A stretch of DNA of 64,000 nucleotides from Chlorogloeopsis sp. ULAP01 (GTDB lineage: Bacteria > Cyanobacteriota > Cyanobacteriia > Cyanobacteriales > Nostocaceae): positions 62,001 to 126,000 of the forward strand of contig NZ_JAUDRH010000018.1 in the NCBI RefSeq assembly GCF_030381805.1, written 5' to 3'. The notes beneath the pieces were generated by a model. That model ran no database searches and was not told the origin of the DNA. It worked only from the letters and a program-made list of their open reading frames with translations. Every line of letters starts with the position of its first letter. Position 1 is the first letter of the stretch. The position numbers and the translations under genes were made by a program. Shown here one piece after another: positions 33,367 to 42,628 of the stretch.

Positions 33367-34641
33367 ATGAAAACGCAAACCCCAAAACATCTATTACCAC
33401 CAGCTTTAAGATCGAGAAACTACCGTCTATTTTTTGGTGGACAAGGTATATCCTTGATAGGTACTTGGATGACACAGACTGCCACTATTTGGCTAGTTTA
33501 TAGTTTAACCCAATCGCCCTTAATGCTGGGAGTTGTGGGATTTAGCAGTCAAATTCCTAGCTTTATTCTTGCTCCTTTTGGTGGGGTATTTGTAGATCGC
33601 TTTTCCCGCCACCGTATCTTGATTAGTACGCAAATCTTGTCAATGATTCAGTCATTAGCATTAGCGACGTTGGCGCTATCTGGTGTTATTCATATTTGGC
33701 ACATCATTGTCTTAAGCGTATTTCAAGGATTTATTAGCGCTGTTGATGCACCAGCGCGGCAAGCATTTGTGCCAGATTTGGTAGAACGTAGAGAAGATTT
33801 AGCCAATGCGATCGCGCTCAATTCTACAATGTTTAACGGAGCGCGGTTAATTGGCCCGGCGGTGGGTGGTTTATTGGTTGCTAGTATTGGCGCTGCATAC
33901 TGTTTTTTAATTGATGGTCTTAGTTATATTGCTGTAATCATCGCATTATTAGCGATGAAAATTAAGCCTAGAACAATATTAGTTAGTACAGCTAATCCAT
34001 TGGAACAAGTTAAAGAAGGATTTTTTTATGCTTTTGGTTTTCCACCAATACGAGCATTATTATTGTTATCAGCTTTAGTTAGTTTCTTCGGATTGCAATA
34101 CACTGTGCTTGTACCAGTATTTGCAGAAAAAATTCTTCAAGGTAACGCAGAAACATTGGGGTTTTTAATGGCTGCATCTGGAGTTGGAGCGTTATCGGGT
34201 GGTATTTATTTGGCATCGCGAAAAACAATATTAGGACTTGGTAGATTGATTGCTTTTGCTCCAACCATTTTAGGAATAGGATTAATTACTTTTTCACTAT
34301 CACGTTATTTGCCGCTTTCTTTATTCACAATGCTATTTATTGGGTTAGGAACAATCCTCCAAGTTGCCTCTGGTAACACAGTTTTACAAACAATTGTTGA
34401 AGATGAAAAACGCGGACGAGTGATGAGCTTATTTACTATGGCGTTTTTGGGAATAATTCCTTTTGGTAATTTATTAGGAGGAGCTTTGGCAGTTCGTATC
34501 AGTGCTCCTACTGTATTAATTATTGATGGAATTGTTTGTATTTTAGGTTCTATGTATTTTACTAGGCAACTACCTGCTCTGCGGCAACTAGTACGTCCAA
34601 TTTATATAGAAAGAGGAATTTTAAATGAAGGGTTACATTAA
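33367..34641 (+). CDS. MFS transporter (MFS_3, EntS-like)
   Basis: A 424-residue major facilitator protein with about 12 predicted membrane helices. The N-terminal LRSRNYRLFFGGQGISLIGT and the loop GGVFVDRFSRHRILISTQ (MFS motif A) are typical of the MFS_3 group, which includes the enterobactin exporter EntS and macrolide efflux-like proteins. The substrate cannot be read from sequence. The ATG at 33367 is the first in-frame start after the Yfr1 terminator. There is no linked biosynthetic cluster. Confidence 0.87.
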   Translation: MKTQTPKHLLPPALRSRNYRLFFGGQGISLIGTWMTQTATIWLVYSLTQSPLMLGVVGFSSQIPSFILAPFGGVFVDRFSRHRILISTQILSMIQSLALATLALSGVIHIWHIIVLSVFQGFISAVDAPARQAFVPDLVERREDLANAIALNSTMFNGARLIGPAVGGLLVASIGAAYCFLIDGLSYIAVIIALLAMKIKPRTILVSTANPLEQVKEGFFYAFGFPPIRALLLLSALVSFFGLQYTVLVPVFAEKILQGNAETLGFLMAASGVGALSGGIYLASRKTILGLGRLIAFAPTILGIGLITFSLSRYLPLSLFTMLFIGLGTILQVASGNTVLQTIVEDEKRGRVMSLFTMAFLGIIPFGNLLGGALAVRISAPTVLIIDGIVCILGSMYFTRQLPALRQLVRPIYIERGILNEGLH

Positions 34642-34758
34642 CTCTAGATTACAAGAAAATTATGTTTTATAAATCGACCACAGATAAACCACGAGATGCA
34701 CGCGGATGATTATCTGTGTCCATCTGTGGTCGTTATTATCATAAAAGGAGGCACAAAG

Positions 34759-35340
34759 ATGGTTACAAGCCGAAGTGAATACTACATTTCTCCAGAAGAA
34801 TATTTAGAAGGCGAAAAAGTTAGCCAAATCAAACACGAGTATATTGATGGGCAAGTCTATGCAATGGCAGGGGCAAGTGATGCTCATGTCACTATTAGTA
34901 TGAATTTATCGATGCTGCTGCGAAACCATTTGCGGGGTAGTGGTTGCCGGGTGTACATGGCAGAAATGAAAGCACAAATTGAAGTTATTAACCGCTACTA
35001 CTATCCTGATATCATGGTTACTTGTGATGCACGAGATAGAGAGTTTGAATATTTTAAATGCCACCCGAAATTAATTGTAGAGGTACTTTCAGATAGCACA
35101 GAAGCTTTTGACAGAGGTAAGAAGTTTGCAGACTACCGCCACCTAGAATCATTGCAGGAATACGTACTCATTTCCCAAGACACAATGAGTGTGGAATGCT
35201 TCCGCCGCAACGAAAAAGGGCGCTGGGAACTTTATCCCTATGAAAAAGGCGAAGAAGTGCATCTAGCTAGCGTTGATTTTTGGTGTGAAATTGAGGCGAT
35301 ATATGAAGATGTAGTGCTAGTAAAAGAGAATGCTTATTAA
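34759..35340 (+). CDS. Uma2-family (DUF820) nuclease-fold protein
   Basis: A 193-residue Uma2 protein. The N-terminal YYISPEEYLEGEKVSQIKHE and HEYIDGQVYAMAGASDAH are followed by the PD-(D/E)XK core residues in YYYPDIMVTCDARD and PKLIVEVLSDSTEAFDRGKK. Uma2 proteins are highly expanded in cyanobacteria, with unproven nuclease activity and unknown role. The ATG at 34759, with AGGAGG 9 bases upstream, is preferred over 34696. Its 3' end overlaps the end of another Uma2 gene on the other strand by 4 bases. Confidence 0.88.
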   Translation: MVTSRSEYYISPEEYLEGEKVSQIKHEYIDGQVYAMAGASDAHVTISMNLSMLLRNHLRGSGCRVYMAEMKAQIEVINRYYYPDIMVTCDARDREFEYFKCHPKLIVEVLSDSTEAFDRGKKFADYRHLESLQEYVLISQDTMSVECFRRNEKGRWELYPYEKGEEVHLASVDFWCEIEAIYEDVVLVKENAY

Positions 35341-36086
35341 TCCAACATTTCTGGATCGATTCCCAAGCTTTGGAGTTGTTCAGAGGAAAGAGTACGCAAC
35401 TTCTCTACAATTTTTTTGCGCTTTTGTCGTTCAACTTCCGCACGTTCCTCACCCGTTAGCAATAAATTTCCTTGTGCATCCCACCATCGTAACCAAGGTA
35501 ACTCTGCATTCTGATAAACACCTCGCCAAATTCCCAGTTCTAGCCCCATCGGCTTAATAAGATAATGTTCCCGCTCGTTAGGTGTCATGAGTTGATAAGT
35601 ATTATCTACGAGGCGATAAACTTCCACGCGCGCCTTTCCCACCTCATAAATTGCATAATAAGGTACCCGAATTGCCTGCTCGTAAACCCAAAACTTTCCT
35701 GGTTCTCCCTGTAAAGGTGTGGTTTTATCTCGTTCTTCGCTACCATCTCCCGATACAAATTCAATCACAATCAACGGCGCGACATATTCCTTCCACAGCA
35801 CGTAGGAACGTCGCATTTTGCCATTCAGAGTTGGCGGTACATTGGGTACATAAAACCAGTCTGGTGCTTCCGCCCCTTTCTCTGGAGGATCGGTTAAGCG
35901 CCAGTAAATGCCTGCGTCTTGTCCGATGCAGTAATTTCCATCAGGATGCAGTTGCTGCAAAACGGGTGTAATTGAGTCAGTGAGTAAGATACTTTGGGGA
36001 TGTTCTTGCAGATTTTTCACGAACTTACCGTCAGAGTCTGGCAACTGCGTGTGATCTGGTAATGTTAATTCCGATAGGGAAGTCAT
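35337..36086 (-). CDS. Uma2-family (DUF820) protein with C-terminal coiled region
   Basis: A 249-residue Uma2-type protein. Core residues are in APDWFYVPNVPPTLNGKMRR, PLIVIEFVSGDGSEERDKT and FWVYEQAIRVPYYAIYEVGK. A Gln/Glu/Lys-rich C-terminus (GEERAEVERQKRKKIVEKLR) is frequent in cyanobacterial Uma2 proteins. The ATG at 36086 (MTSLSELTLPDHTQLP) is preferred; the open frame extends 10 codons upstream. Convergent with the first Uma2 gene, of a different subfamily, so they are not a recent duplication. Confidence 0.82.
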   Translation of the reverse strand: MTSLSELTLPDHTQLPDSDGKFVKNLQEHPQSILLTDSITPVLQQLHPDGNYCIGQDAGIYWRLTDPPEKGAEAPDWFYVPNVPPTLNGKMRRSYVLWKEYVAPLIVIEFVSGDGSEERDKTTPLQGEPGKFWVYEQAIRVPYYAIYEVGKARVEVYRLVDNTYQLMTPNEREHYLIKPMGLELGIWRGVYQNAELPWLRWWDAQGNLLLTGEERAEVERQKRKKIVEKLRTLSSEQLQSLGIDPEMLD

Positions 36087-36357
36087 AGGTACAACCCAAA
36101 GTGTATCTGAATTCAATTGTAGATTGCAATTTTAGACATATATAAACAAATTGCTGTATGGTATTACGATTATTTGCTTTAGAACAATTAAGCAAACTGT
36201 AAGTTAAAAATTTGAGAGAGTCGTTACTCTTTTAGGGGTTGATCCCTTTGTAGCATTTGGTGTGGCTTGAGTGATATAATATCAGACTACAAAACAAAAG
36301 TTTTTTAAACAGTTTTTTAAACATTTTAAATTATATTACGACTACTCAAATTTCATT

Positions 36358-36942
36358 ATGGCAACCTCCGATCGCTCGTCTGCTCGTTTGCGTTCCGCTA
36401 CAGAATTCCCCAAGACAATCAATAATCTTAGTCGTCCTCAGGCAAATCAATTATATGAAGAAATGCGAGATTGCCTAATTTTTACAAATCGTAGCCGATC
36501 GCAACTACTCCGCAGAAGAGAAGAAGATAAACAATCTACCCTGCGTTTAAAAGCAGACGTAGAACGTTTACAAACCATGATTAGTCAACTGAAACTAGAG
36601 AAAGAACAACTTGCTAACAGTAATCGGCAAATTGTTACCGAACTGGAGCATGAGATCGGCTCGATGGCTGGGCATTTAGATGAGCTTGCCGCAGCTTTTG
36701 ATTCTGTTGCAGATATTGATAATCCCAACCAAACTCAATGGAGTTATTTAGCCTTTCCTAGTCGTTTCTTCAAGTTCATCCGAGCAATCAAAGCAATTGT
36801 GCTGTGGTGGCGTGAGGAAAAAGGTGAGGAACAAGAAGCAATAGAGGTTACCAATCAAATTAATGACGATGAGGATCGCAACGACAAACCACAAATGTAC
36901 ACAGATCCCGCTTCACAGGGACGATCACTTTTAGATAGGTAG
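36358..36942 (+). CDS. Coiled-coil protein, unknown function
   Basis: A 194-residue hydrophilic protein. A helical segment from about 45 to 115 (LRLKADVERLQTMISQLKLE, KEQLANSNRQIVTELEHEIG) has heptad spacing of a coiled coil. A short hydrophobic stretch AIKAIVLWWREEKG follows near 145, and then an acidic disordered tail. No known domain is recognised. It is followed after 6 bases by another small unknown gene, probably cotranscribed. The amphipathic WW segment might associate with a membrane. Confidence 0.65.
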   Translation: MATSDRSSARLRSATEFPKTINNLSRPQANQLYEEMRDCLIFTNRSRSQLLRRREEDKQSTLRLKADVERLQTMISQLKLEKEQLANSNRQIVTELEHEIGSMAGHLDELAAAFDSVADIDNPNQTQWSYLAFPSRFFKFIRAIKAIVLWWREEKGEEQEAIEVTNQINDDEDRNDKPQMYTDPASQGRSLLDR

Positions 36943-36948
36943 AGCTTG

Positions 36949-37344
36949 ATGGGAAAAAAACGAATTACTAAACTATTAGAGGATCTGAAGGAGAATCAGC
37001 AGCATGAGTTGCATAATGCCGCAACGATATACACGGTTGCACAGATTGCTGTCAATGAACTGCAACTTTCTCAAGATTCGCAGATGCCAAAGCCAACTAT
37101 TGCAGCCTTACCATCTGTACTGGAGAAAATTGATCAAGCTCAACTACTCAAACAGTATGGCTCTTACAATGGTTGTCGCCAAGCTGCTAAGGAAAAAGGA
37201 ATTAAATTCTCCCGTACTCCCAGTTGGGAACAGTTAACAGCAGCATTCAGCTACGCACAGGCATTTGAAAAGATAATCGAAGCTTATATGAAAATGTATC
37301 CAAACCAAAAACTCAAAGGAACTAAATTCGAGTTCACCATATAA
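36949..37344 (+). CDS. Conserved hypothetical protein, partner of the coiled-coil gene
   Basis: A 131-residue protein starting MGKKRITKLLEDLKENQQ. It is helical and basic in the C-terminal half (KEKGIKFSRTPSWEQLTAAF, YMKMYPNQKLKGTKFEFTI), with no recognised domain. Six bases separate it from the preceding gene, which suggests translation from the same transcript and a shared process. The fragment YGSYNGCRQAAKEKGIKFSR looks like a small helix-turn-helix-like unit, but this is only an impression. Confidence 0.6.
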   Translation: MGKKRITKLLEDLKENQQHELHNAATIYTVAQIAVNELQLSQDSQMPKPTIAALPSVLEKIDQAQLLKQYGSYNGCRQAAKEKGIKFSRTPSWEQLTAAFSYAQAFEKIIEAYMKMYPNQKLKGTKFEFTI

Positions 37345-37360
37345 TCTCTCAACCTAAGTT

Positions 37361-38008
37361 TCACGAAACAGTTGGATCGTCATTACCTTTGAGATCCCGT
37401 AAAATCTTTTCTATTTGTTCTACTCTCTCAGGTCTATTTTGGGTTTTAAATACTTTTAATGCTTTTTCTAAAGAAGCGATCGCTTCATTTCTTTTACCTT
37501 GTTGCCAGAGTGCCTGAGCTAAATTAGTCAGTGCATCTCCATACTTGGGATTAATATTTAGTGCTTTATTGTACTCTGCAATTGCTTCTTCCCAACGCTG
37601 TTGACTTGCGAATACAACTCCAATAGCATTGTGTGCTAAGGCATATTTAGAATTTAAACGAATTGCCTCTTGATATTCTTTGATTGCATCTTCTGTTTTA
37701 CCCTGACGAAATAGCACATTCCCTAACTGGTAATATCCAAACGCATCTTTTGGATACTTTTTGATTAACTTACGCAAGTTCTCTTCTGCACCAGTGAAAT
37801 CACCTTGATTGATGAGGGTATTTGCTGTTTGAACTAGTTGCGATCGCTCCTGTGATTGATTGTCAGAGAACTGCGCTAGAGTTTGTGTGCTAGAATTTCC
37901 CACCTGTGCAAAAACAGATTGGCACGTATTCGTTATAGTCAAGATACCCAGCATCAAGTAACTAGCAGTTTGAAACAATGCTGACTTGAAAGGATTGTTT
38001 GGCTTCAT
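37361..38008 (-). CDS. Exported TPR protein
   Basis: A 215-residue protein. Residues 1-35 form a signal peptide (ALFQTASYLMLGILTITN, cleavage near VFAQ). Four TPR units follow from about 62 to 195 (GDFTGAEENLRKLIKKYPKD, AFGYYQLGNVLFRQGKTEDA, KYALAHNAIGVVFASQQRWE, GDALTNLAQALWQQGKRNEA). TPRs mediate protein contacts, here probably in the periplasm. The ATG at 38008 is chosen because the signal peptide begins there; the open frame reaches 38068. It lies downstream of the two-component cluster on the same strand. Confidence 0.82.
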   Translation of the reverse strand: MKPNNPFKSALFQTASYLMLGILTITNTCQSVFAQVGNSSTQTLAQFSDNQSQERSQLVQTANTLINQGDFTGAEENLRKLIKKYPKDAFGYYQLGNVLFRQGKTEDAIKEYQEAIRLNSKYALAHNAIGVVFASQQRWEEAIAEYNKALNINPKYGDALTNLAQALWQQGKRNEAIASLEKALKVFKTQNRPERVEQIEKILRDLKGNDDPTVS

Positions 38009-38098
38009 AACGTCACAGTATCTTCTGTTTTGAGGACTGGATTTCAAGTTCAAAAAATATATTATCAATTTTCAAAACACCAAATCTCAAAAATGTAT

Positions 38099-39208
38099 TT
38101 ATGATTCTGTGTTTTGCTCGCTTTGCATGAGTCGTGCTTGGGTGCGGCGCAATTCTTCTAGGGCTAACTCTAAACTTTGATTTTTTTCATTTAACTCCCG
38201 TGTCCGTTCGCGCACCTTCTTTTCTAGCGCCTGACTGTATACTTCTAGTTGTTCGTTAGTATCCTTTTGAATTTTAATGAGTTGCTGAACTTCTTGGATC
38301 AGACGATTGAGGGAAACAGCCAAGATACCAACTTCATCATTGGTTGTGACAGGTGCTTGCAAATCGAAGTTAGATTCTCCTGTAACCTGTTGGGCAACAT
38401 GGGTGAGTGTTTGAATCGGGCGGGCAATAGCGCGACTTGTGTACATTGCCAGTAAAGTTGCGATCGCAATTGATAATAACAAGCTCCCTAAAATTATTTG
38501 CAGGCGTAATCTCTCTGCCCTTAGCAGTTCTCGCTTTGATTGCTGATACTCTTGGGCTATAACTTCCATCAGATTCTTGATGTCGTCAAGAAAATCATCC
38601 ATCAAAAATACCGACGAGCCATGCATGAAATTAAACAGTTGAGTTTGTGCTGTTTCAATCTCGTCTGCTGATAATTTACTGGGATTATTATCTCGAAAAA
38701 AAGCTTCTGTACGTTTTAAGTAAGCATTAAAACCTTTATAGTTTTTCAACAGGCGGTAAACTGCTTTATGCTCACGAACAGAATCATATATAATGCCAAT
38801 GTTCTCGATGCTGTAATTTGCTCCAAATTCAGACCAGACTTGTCGAGCTTGATCAACATACTCAACTAACTCAGCATAATTTTCTTGCCATAGTTTTGGC
38901 CGATCCATGTACAGAAGTAACTGGTGCTGAGTGGTGCGGACACGAAACACGCTCGTTTTCAGTTGAGATACTTGGTATAGTTTTTCAATCGCTGCTTTTT
39001 CCCGTTTGTGGGCTTGATATTGGTAGCGATCTGCCATCAAAAAACCAATGGTAGTTCCCAGCACAGTAATGCTCAAAAGCACTCCATATCCAATACCTAT
39101 CTTTTGTCCAACTTTCAGGTAGCTGAACCAATATCTAGAGTGAGTAGAATGCAAGCGGTGATTTGACTCCTCAACAGCCAGTTCATCAAAGTTGCTGTGC
39201 TGTTTCAT
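38099..39208 (-). CDS. HAMP-domain sensor protein without kinase domain
   Basis: A 369-residue membrane sensor. TM1 is about 35-57 (GYGVLLSITVLGTTIGFLMA), followed by a helical periplasmic domain (about 60-235, 4-helix-bundle type). TM2 is about 238-258, HAMP about 260-312 (ARPIQTLTHVAQQV; TTNDEVGILAVSLNRLIQEV), and a coiled coil ends ELRRTQARLMQSEQ. In related sensor kinases that last element leads straight into HisKA; here a stop follows. It starts 3 bases after the receiver-only gene. It may signal by association, or be a truncated kinase. Confidence 0.8.
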   Translation of the reverse strand: MKQHSNFDELAVEESNHRLHSTHSRYWFSYLKVGQKIGIGYGVLLSITVLGTTIGFLMADRYQYQAHKREKAAIEKLYQVSQLKTSVFRVRTTQHQLLLYMDRPKLWQENYAELVEYVDQARQVWSEFGANYSIENIGIIYDSVREHKAVYRLLKNYKGFNAYLKRTEAFFRDNNPSKLSADEIETAQTQLFNFMHGSSVFLMDDFLDDIKNLMEVIAQEYQQSKRELLRAERLRLQIILGSLLLSIAIATLLAMYTSRAIARPIQTLTHVAQQVTGESNFDLQAPVTTNDEVGILAVSLNRLIQEVQQLIKIQKDTNEQLEVYSQALEKKVRERTRELNEKNQSLELALEELRRTQARLMQSEQNTES

Positions 39209-39211
39209 ACC

Positions 39212-39574
39212 TCAATCATGACTAAGATGGGCTTGAATTAGTTCCAGCAATTCTCTGAAGCGAAATGGTTTGGTAATATAGTCGTTTGCTCCATTGTTGA
39301 ATGCAATCATTCGTTCGCGATCATCTTTACGGGCTGTAACAATAATAATTGGTCGTGTGTCTCCCCGCCTACGCAATTCTCTTAGTACTGTCCAACCATC
39401 CACCATTGGAAGTCCTAAGTCAAGCAGCATCAAATCAAATTCAGTGTTTTGAGCTAACAGCATCGCCTGCTGTCCATCTTTCGCAATAATAGTTTCGTAT
39501 CCCTGCCTTTGCAACCCTTTTTCAATAAAAGCAGCAACACCTGCTTCGTCTTCAACAATCAAAATTTGATTCAT
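39212..39574 (-). CDS. Receiver-only response regulator
   Basis: A 120-residue receiver domain. ILIVEDEAGVAAFIEKGLQR, phospho-Asp in LMLLDLGLPMVDGW, ITKPFRFRELLELIQAHL. The sequence is close to the receiver of the neighbouring OmpR-type regulator at 39622 (same FIEKGLxxQG and FRFxELL motifs) but ends where the DNA-binding domain would begin. This suggests duplication followed by loss of the output domain. It is translationally linked to the kinase-less sensor (ATG 3 bases after its stop). Confidence 0.85.
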   Translation of the reverse strand: MNQILIVEDEAGVAAFIEKGLQRQGYETIIAKDGQQAMLLAQNTEFDLMLLDLGLPMVDGWTVLRELRRRGDTRPIIIVTARKDDRERMIAFNNGANDYITKPFRFRELLELIQAHLSHD

Positions 39575-39621
39575 AAAACCAATTTTGATTTAATTAGTAA
39601 AAATGAACATGAGAATTATAC

Positions 39622-40290
39622 TCATGTTCGTAAACGATAACCCATTCCTCTGACTGTTTCAATCAAATTGCTGCCTAATTTCTTGCGCAGATAACCGACG
39701 TAAACATCGACAATATTAGAACCTGGGTTATAGTCATAACCCCAAACGTAATCTAGCAGTTGTTCTCGGCTGATAATTTGTCCCGGATGGCGGCAAAACA
39801 TTTCAGCCATTGCAAATTCGCGGGAAGGCAATTCAATGGCGCGATCGCCTACTTTTAACTGTCGAGTTCGTAGATCGAGCGAGATTTCACCAGCCTTGAG
39901 GATAAACTCTTCTAGATTTGTTACAGATTTAGTATTTCGCAAGCGCACTCGTATCCGCGCCAGTAGTTCTTCAAATCGGAAGGGTTTAGTAATATAATCA
40001 TCCGCACCCCCCTCTAGCCCAGCAACTTTATCGTGAATGTCACTGCGGGCAGAGAGGATAATCACAGGCAACTCTTCTCCTTGCCGGCGTAATTCTTCTA
40101 GAACTTGAAATCCGTCTTTGCCGGGTAATCCCAGATCCAATATGAGTAAATCAAAAGTTCCACTCTGCGCTACGTCAACTATGTGCAGTCCATCGGCAAC
40201 AATTGTGGTGGTAAAACCTTGCGATCGCAATCCTTTCTCGATAAAGGAGGCAATCCGGGGTTCATCTTCGGCGATTAGAATGTTGGGCAT
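39622..40290 (-). CDS. OmpR-family response regulator (RppA-like)
   Basis: A 222-residue regulator. Receiver: ILIAEDEPRIASFIEKGLRS, LLILDLGLPGKDGFQ, ADDYITKPFRFEELLAR. Winged helix: LPSREFAMAEMFCRHPGQII, NIVDVYVGYLRKKLG. It is related to the RppA/QseB-type group. The start at 40290 overlaps the 3' end of the kinase gene by 29 bases, so the two are a cognate, translationally coupled pair. The GTG at 40296 is an alternative start. Confidence 0.88.
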   Translation of the reverse strand: MPNILIAEDEPRIASFIEKGLRSQGFTTTIVADGLHIVDVAQSGTFDLLILDLGLPGKDGFQVLEELRRQGEELPVIILSARSDIHDKVAGLEGGADDYITKPFRFEELLARIRVRLRNTKSVTNLEEFILKAGEISLDLRTRQLKVGDRAIELPSREFAMAEMFCRHPGQIISREQLLDYVWGYDYNPGSNIVDVYVGYLRKKLGSNLIETVRGMGYRLRT

Positions 40291-41869
40291 ATGCACTCAT
40301 TTCCTGTGGGGGATCGAGCGGTAAGACGATAGTAAACATTGAACCTGTTCCTAGCTTACTCCGAAGTAACACTTGACCACCGTGAGCCTCGGCGATCGCT
40401 CGTACAATTGCTAGCCCCAGCCCGGCACCCTCTGAACGACGGCGACTGTTGGAAGAGCGGGCAAAGCGCTCAAAAATACGTTTTTGATCGACAAGGGGGA
40501 TACCTTCACCTGCATCGCGTACCCAGAACCGCACCTTGCCTTTGGCGATCGCAGAACCAATAGAAATAGTATCACTCTCTCCTGTATGCTGAGTAGCATT
40601 TTGAGCTAAGTTCATTACAGCCTCAGTAATTCTTTGGCGATCGATGATAATTTGACCTTTTGCCACAGCATCTAATTGCCAGTCTCGCCCTGCCAACGCC
40701 ACAGCTTTGCTAAATAATTCTTGTGTTAATTTTGCAACATCTACTTTTGTTAGTTGTAAAAAGTCCAAGCGTTCTGCCTTTGCTAGCAAAATCATATCAT
40801 CAACTAGACGGCTCATCCTATCTAGTTCTCCCATCACCAGTGCCAGTGTTTCTTGTTGCTCTTGGGGATCATCTCCCATCAATTCTAGATGTCCTCGAAT
40901 GATGGTAATAGGAGTCCGCAGTTCATGTCCAGCATCGTTGACAAATTCACGTTGGCTAGCAAAAGCTGCTTCTAACCTGTCCATCATTTCGTTAAATGTC
41001 GTTGCCAGTTCTGCCAGTTCTCCTTTTCCTTGTACGGGTAAGCGCTGAGTTAAATCTGTCTCACTAATAGCATGAGCAGTATTGATAATTGTTCGTAAGG
41101 GAGCCAATACCCGTCCTCCCGCCAACCAAGCAAGAATTGAAGACACTACAAACACCAGGCTGGAAACCTCAATTACCACGGAAATAGATTCTAGAGCTTC
41201 TGCTCGCTCACCAGCTGCACTATGCGCAACAACAAAGACTCCTCGCGTTTTGTCATTCAGTTCAATTGGTTGCACCATGTAAAGAATTTTACCAGTGTTA
41301 GAATCGGAGAATTCCTTTTCTCCTTCCTCTGGTTGAGTTTGTTTTGCCCACTTTTGCATTAGCTCTGAGTTTTCTGCAAGCTGTTTGGGGCGCGCTCTAG
41401 GGCTAGATTTGTAGAATTCACCGTCAATAAACGTGATGAAATAGGATTCATCCTCTGATAGTCGATGCCGCAAGTAAGTTTTGAAAAGCAGCTTTAAATA
41501 GTCTTGCGGGGTTTGCGGAGTAGTCTGTTTTTTGGCGGAGAGGGAGAGTAGCTCGCTCCATTTCTCTGACTCGAAAGCAATGTCTTCTGAATCGTCATCA
41601 GCGATCGCATCTTTGGGAGCAACTGCTTGAGCATTCAGCAATGCCTGAAAAGCCGCCATATCTTCTATCATATCCTGACGAACACGCTCATCAATACGCT
41701 GGTAGAGCCGATAGCGAAATGCAGGAATGGCAATCATAAACGTGACTCCCAAAATTAGCAAATACCAGAGCAAAATCCGAGTACGCGCTTCTTTGAATAA
41801 TTGCTGCCAACCTGAAAACGGCTTGGGTATTTTGGTGCTAGATGTGCGATCGCCTGTTGCACTGCTCAT
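40262..41869 (-). CDS. Sensor histidine kinase (HAMP-HisKA-HATPase)
   Basis: A 535-residue membrane kinase. TM1 is about 32-52 (ILLWYLLILGVTFMIAIPAF), the periplasmic domain about 55-225, and TM2 about 228-250. HAMP has LAPLRTIINTAHAISETDLT. HisKA carries phospho-His in VNDAGHELRTPITIIRGHLE. HATPase has NLAQNATQHT, DAGEGIP and EGAGLGLAIVRAIAEAHGGQ. All catalytic boxes are present. It is the first gene of a four-gene minus-strand cluster with two regulators and a kinase-less sensor. The stimulus is unknown. Confidence 0.9.
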   Translation of the reverse strand: MSSATGDRTSSTKIPKPFSGWQQLFKEARTRILLWYLLILGVTFMIAIPAFRYRLYQRIDERVRQDMIEDMAAFQALLNAQAVAPKDAIADDDSEDIAFESEKWSELLSLSAKKQTTPQTPQDYLKLLFKTYLRHRLSEDESYFITFIDGEFYKSSPRARPKQLAENSELMQKWAKQTQPEEGEKEFSDSNTGKILYMVQPIELNDKTRGVFVVAHSAAGERAEALESISVVIEVSSLVFVVSSILAWLAGGRVLAPLRTIINTAHAISETDLTQRLPVQGKGELAELATTFNEMMDRLEAAFASQREFVNDAGHELRTPITIIRGHLELMGDDPQEQQETLALVMGELDRMSRLVDDMILLAKAERLDFLQLTKVDVAKLTQELFSKAVALAGRDWQLDAVAKGQIIIDRQRITEAVMNLAQNATQHTGESDTISIGSAIAKGKVRFWVRDAGEGIPLVDQKRIFERFARSSNSRRRSEGAGLGLAIVRAIAEAHGGQVLLRSKLGTGSMFTIVLPLDPPQEMSAYAQHSNRRR

Positions 41870-42318
41870 TTATTGCCCTCCCCGATATGTGCTCAATTAT
41901 TTCACTCTTCGCTCAACTAGATCTATGTTATCTGTGCGCAATAATAGAAATTAAGAACGCAGTCTCTATGAACTTCGTAATATCACCAAATATGTGTAGG
42001 GACTCAATACCAATTCTTTTTGAGAATTTGCCTAATATTCCTACACCCTAGAAGAGTGTAGCTATACAAACAAAGCCGCCTTCGCAGGCTAAGAAAGCTC
42101 ACCATTTTAGAGAATTGGTATTAAAGATCTAATTTTGGATCTTTGATTAATAGTTTGACGCAGTTATACAATTACAGAAATATCGTTAATCAATAGTAGT
42201 GACTATAAAAACTGACTCTGTATCATTAATTTATGCAAAAATTAGTATAAATTCATTCCCCGTTCTCACATTTTTGGAGTTGCAGCAACCCACCTTAACT
42301 CCAGATGAGAACTCGCTC
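41870..42318. other. Intergenic region with MITE-like element
   Basis: No gene seen apart from a possible upstream extension of the small membrane ORF (open from a GTG at 42199). The MITE-like element occupies 42006-42122; the rest is AT-rich. Confidence 0.5.
42006..42122. repeat. MITE-like palindromic element
   Basis: It begins AATACCAATTCTTT and ends AGAGAATTGGTATT, inverted with one mismatch over 14 bases. Internal hairpins are ACACCCTAGAAGAGTGT and GCCGCCTTCGCAGGC. The core TACACCCTAGAAGAGTGTAG and CTATACAAA is shared with 1182-1212. Confidence 0.6.
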
Positions 42319-42495
42319 ATGGAAGACTCATTAATTGCCACAGGTTGGGAAACCACTGATTATGTTGGTGTGATTTTTCTGATCATCAGCCTTGTGATAC
42401 TTGTGGGCGTTGTGAGCAGAAGAATAGAAAATGCAATTATTTTTGCTTTGATGGTGAGTTTACTGATTATTGCCTTGTTTTTGTTTACAATCTAA
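42319..42495 (+). CDS. Small two-helix membrane protein
   Basis: A 58-residue ORF starting MEDSLIATGWETTDYVGVIF. Two hydrophobic segments (YVGVIFLIISLVILVGVV and NAIIFALMVSLLIIALFLF) are separated by SRRIE. No known family is recognised. The start is uncertain: the frame is open back to a GTG at 42199 and the ribosome-binding site is weak. It may be a small membrane peptide or accessory subunit. Confidence 0.45.
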   Translation: MEDSLIATGWETTDYVGVIFLIISLVILVGVVSRRIENAIIFALMVSLLIIALFLFTI

Positions 42496-42628
42496 AAAAA
42501 TTAGTTCAGCTTTTTCTCAAAAATATAAGTAAAATTTCTCAAACTAGTCTCTCTTTGAGCTACCTCAAAGACGACACGATTAATTATTGGCACACTAAGG
42601 ATAGCATCAGTTTAGGGGAACACCAGAA

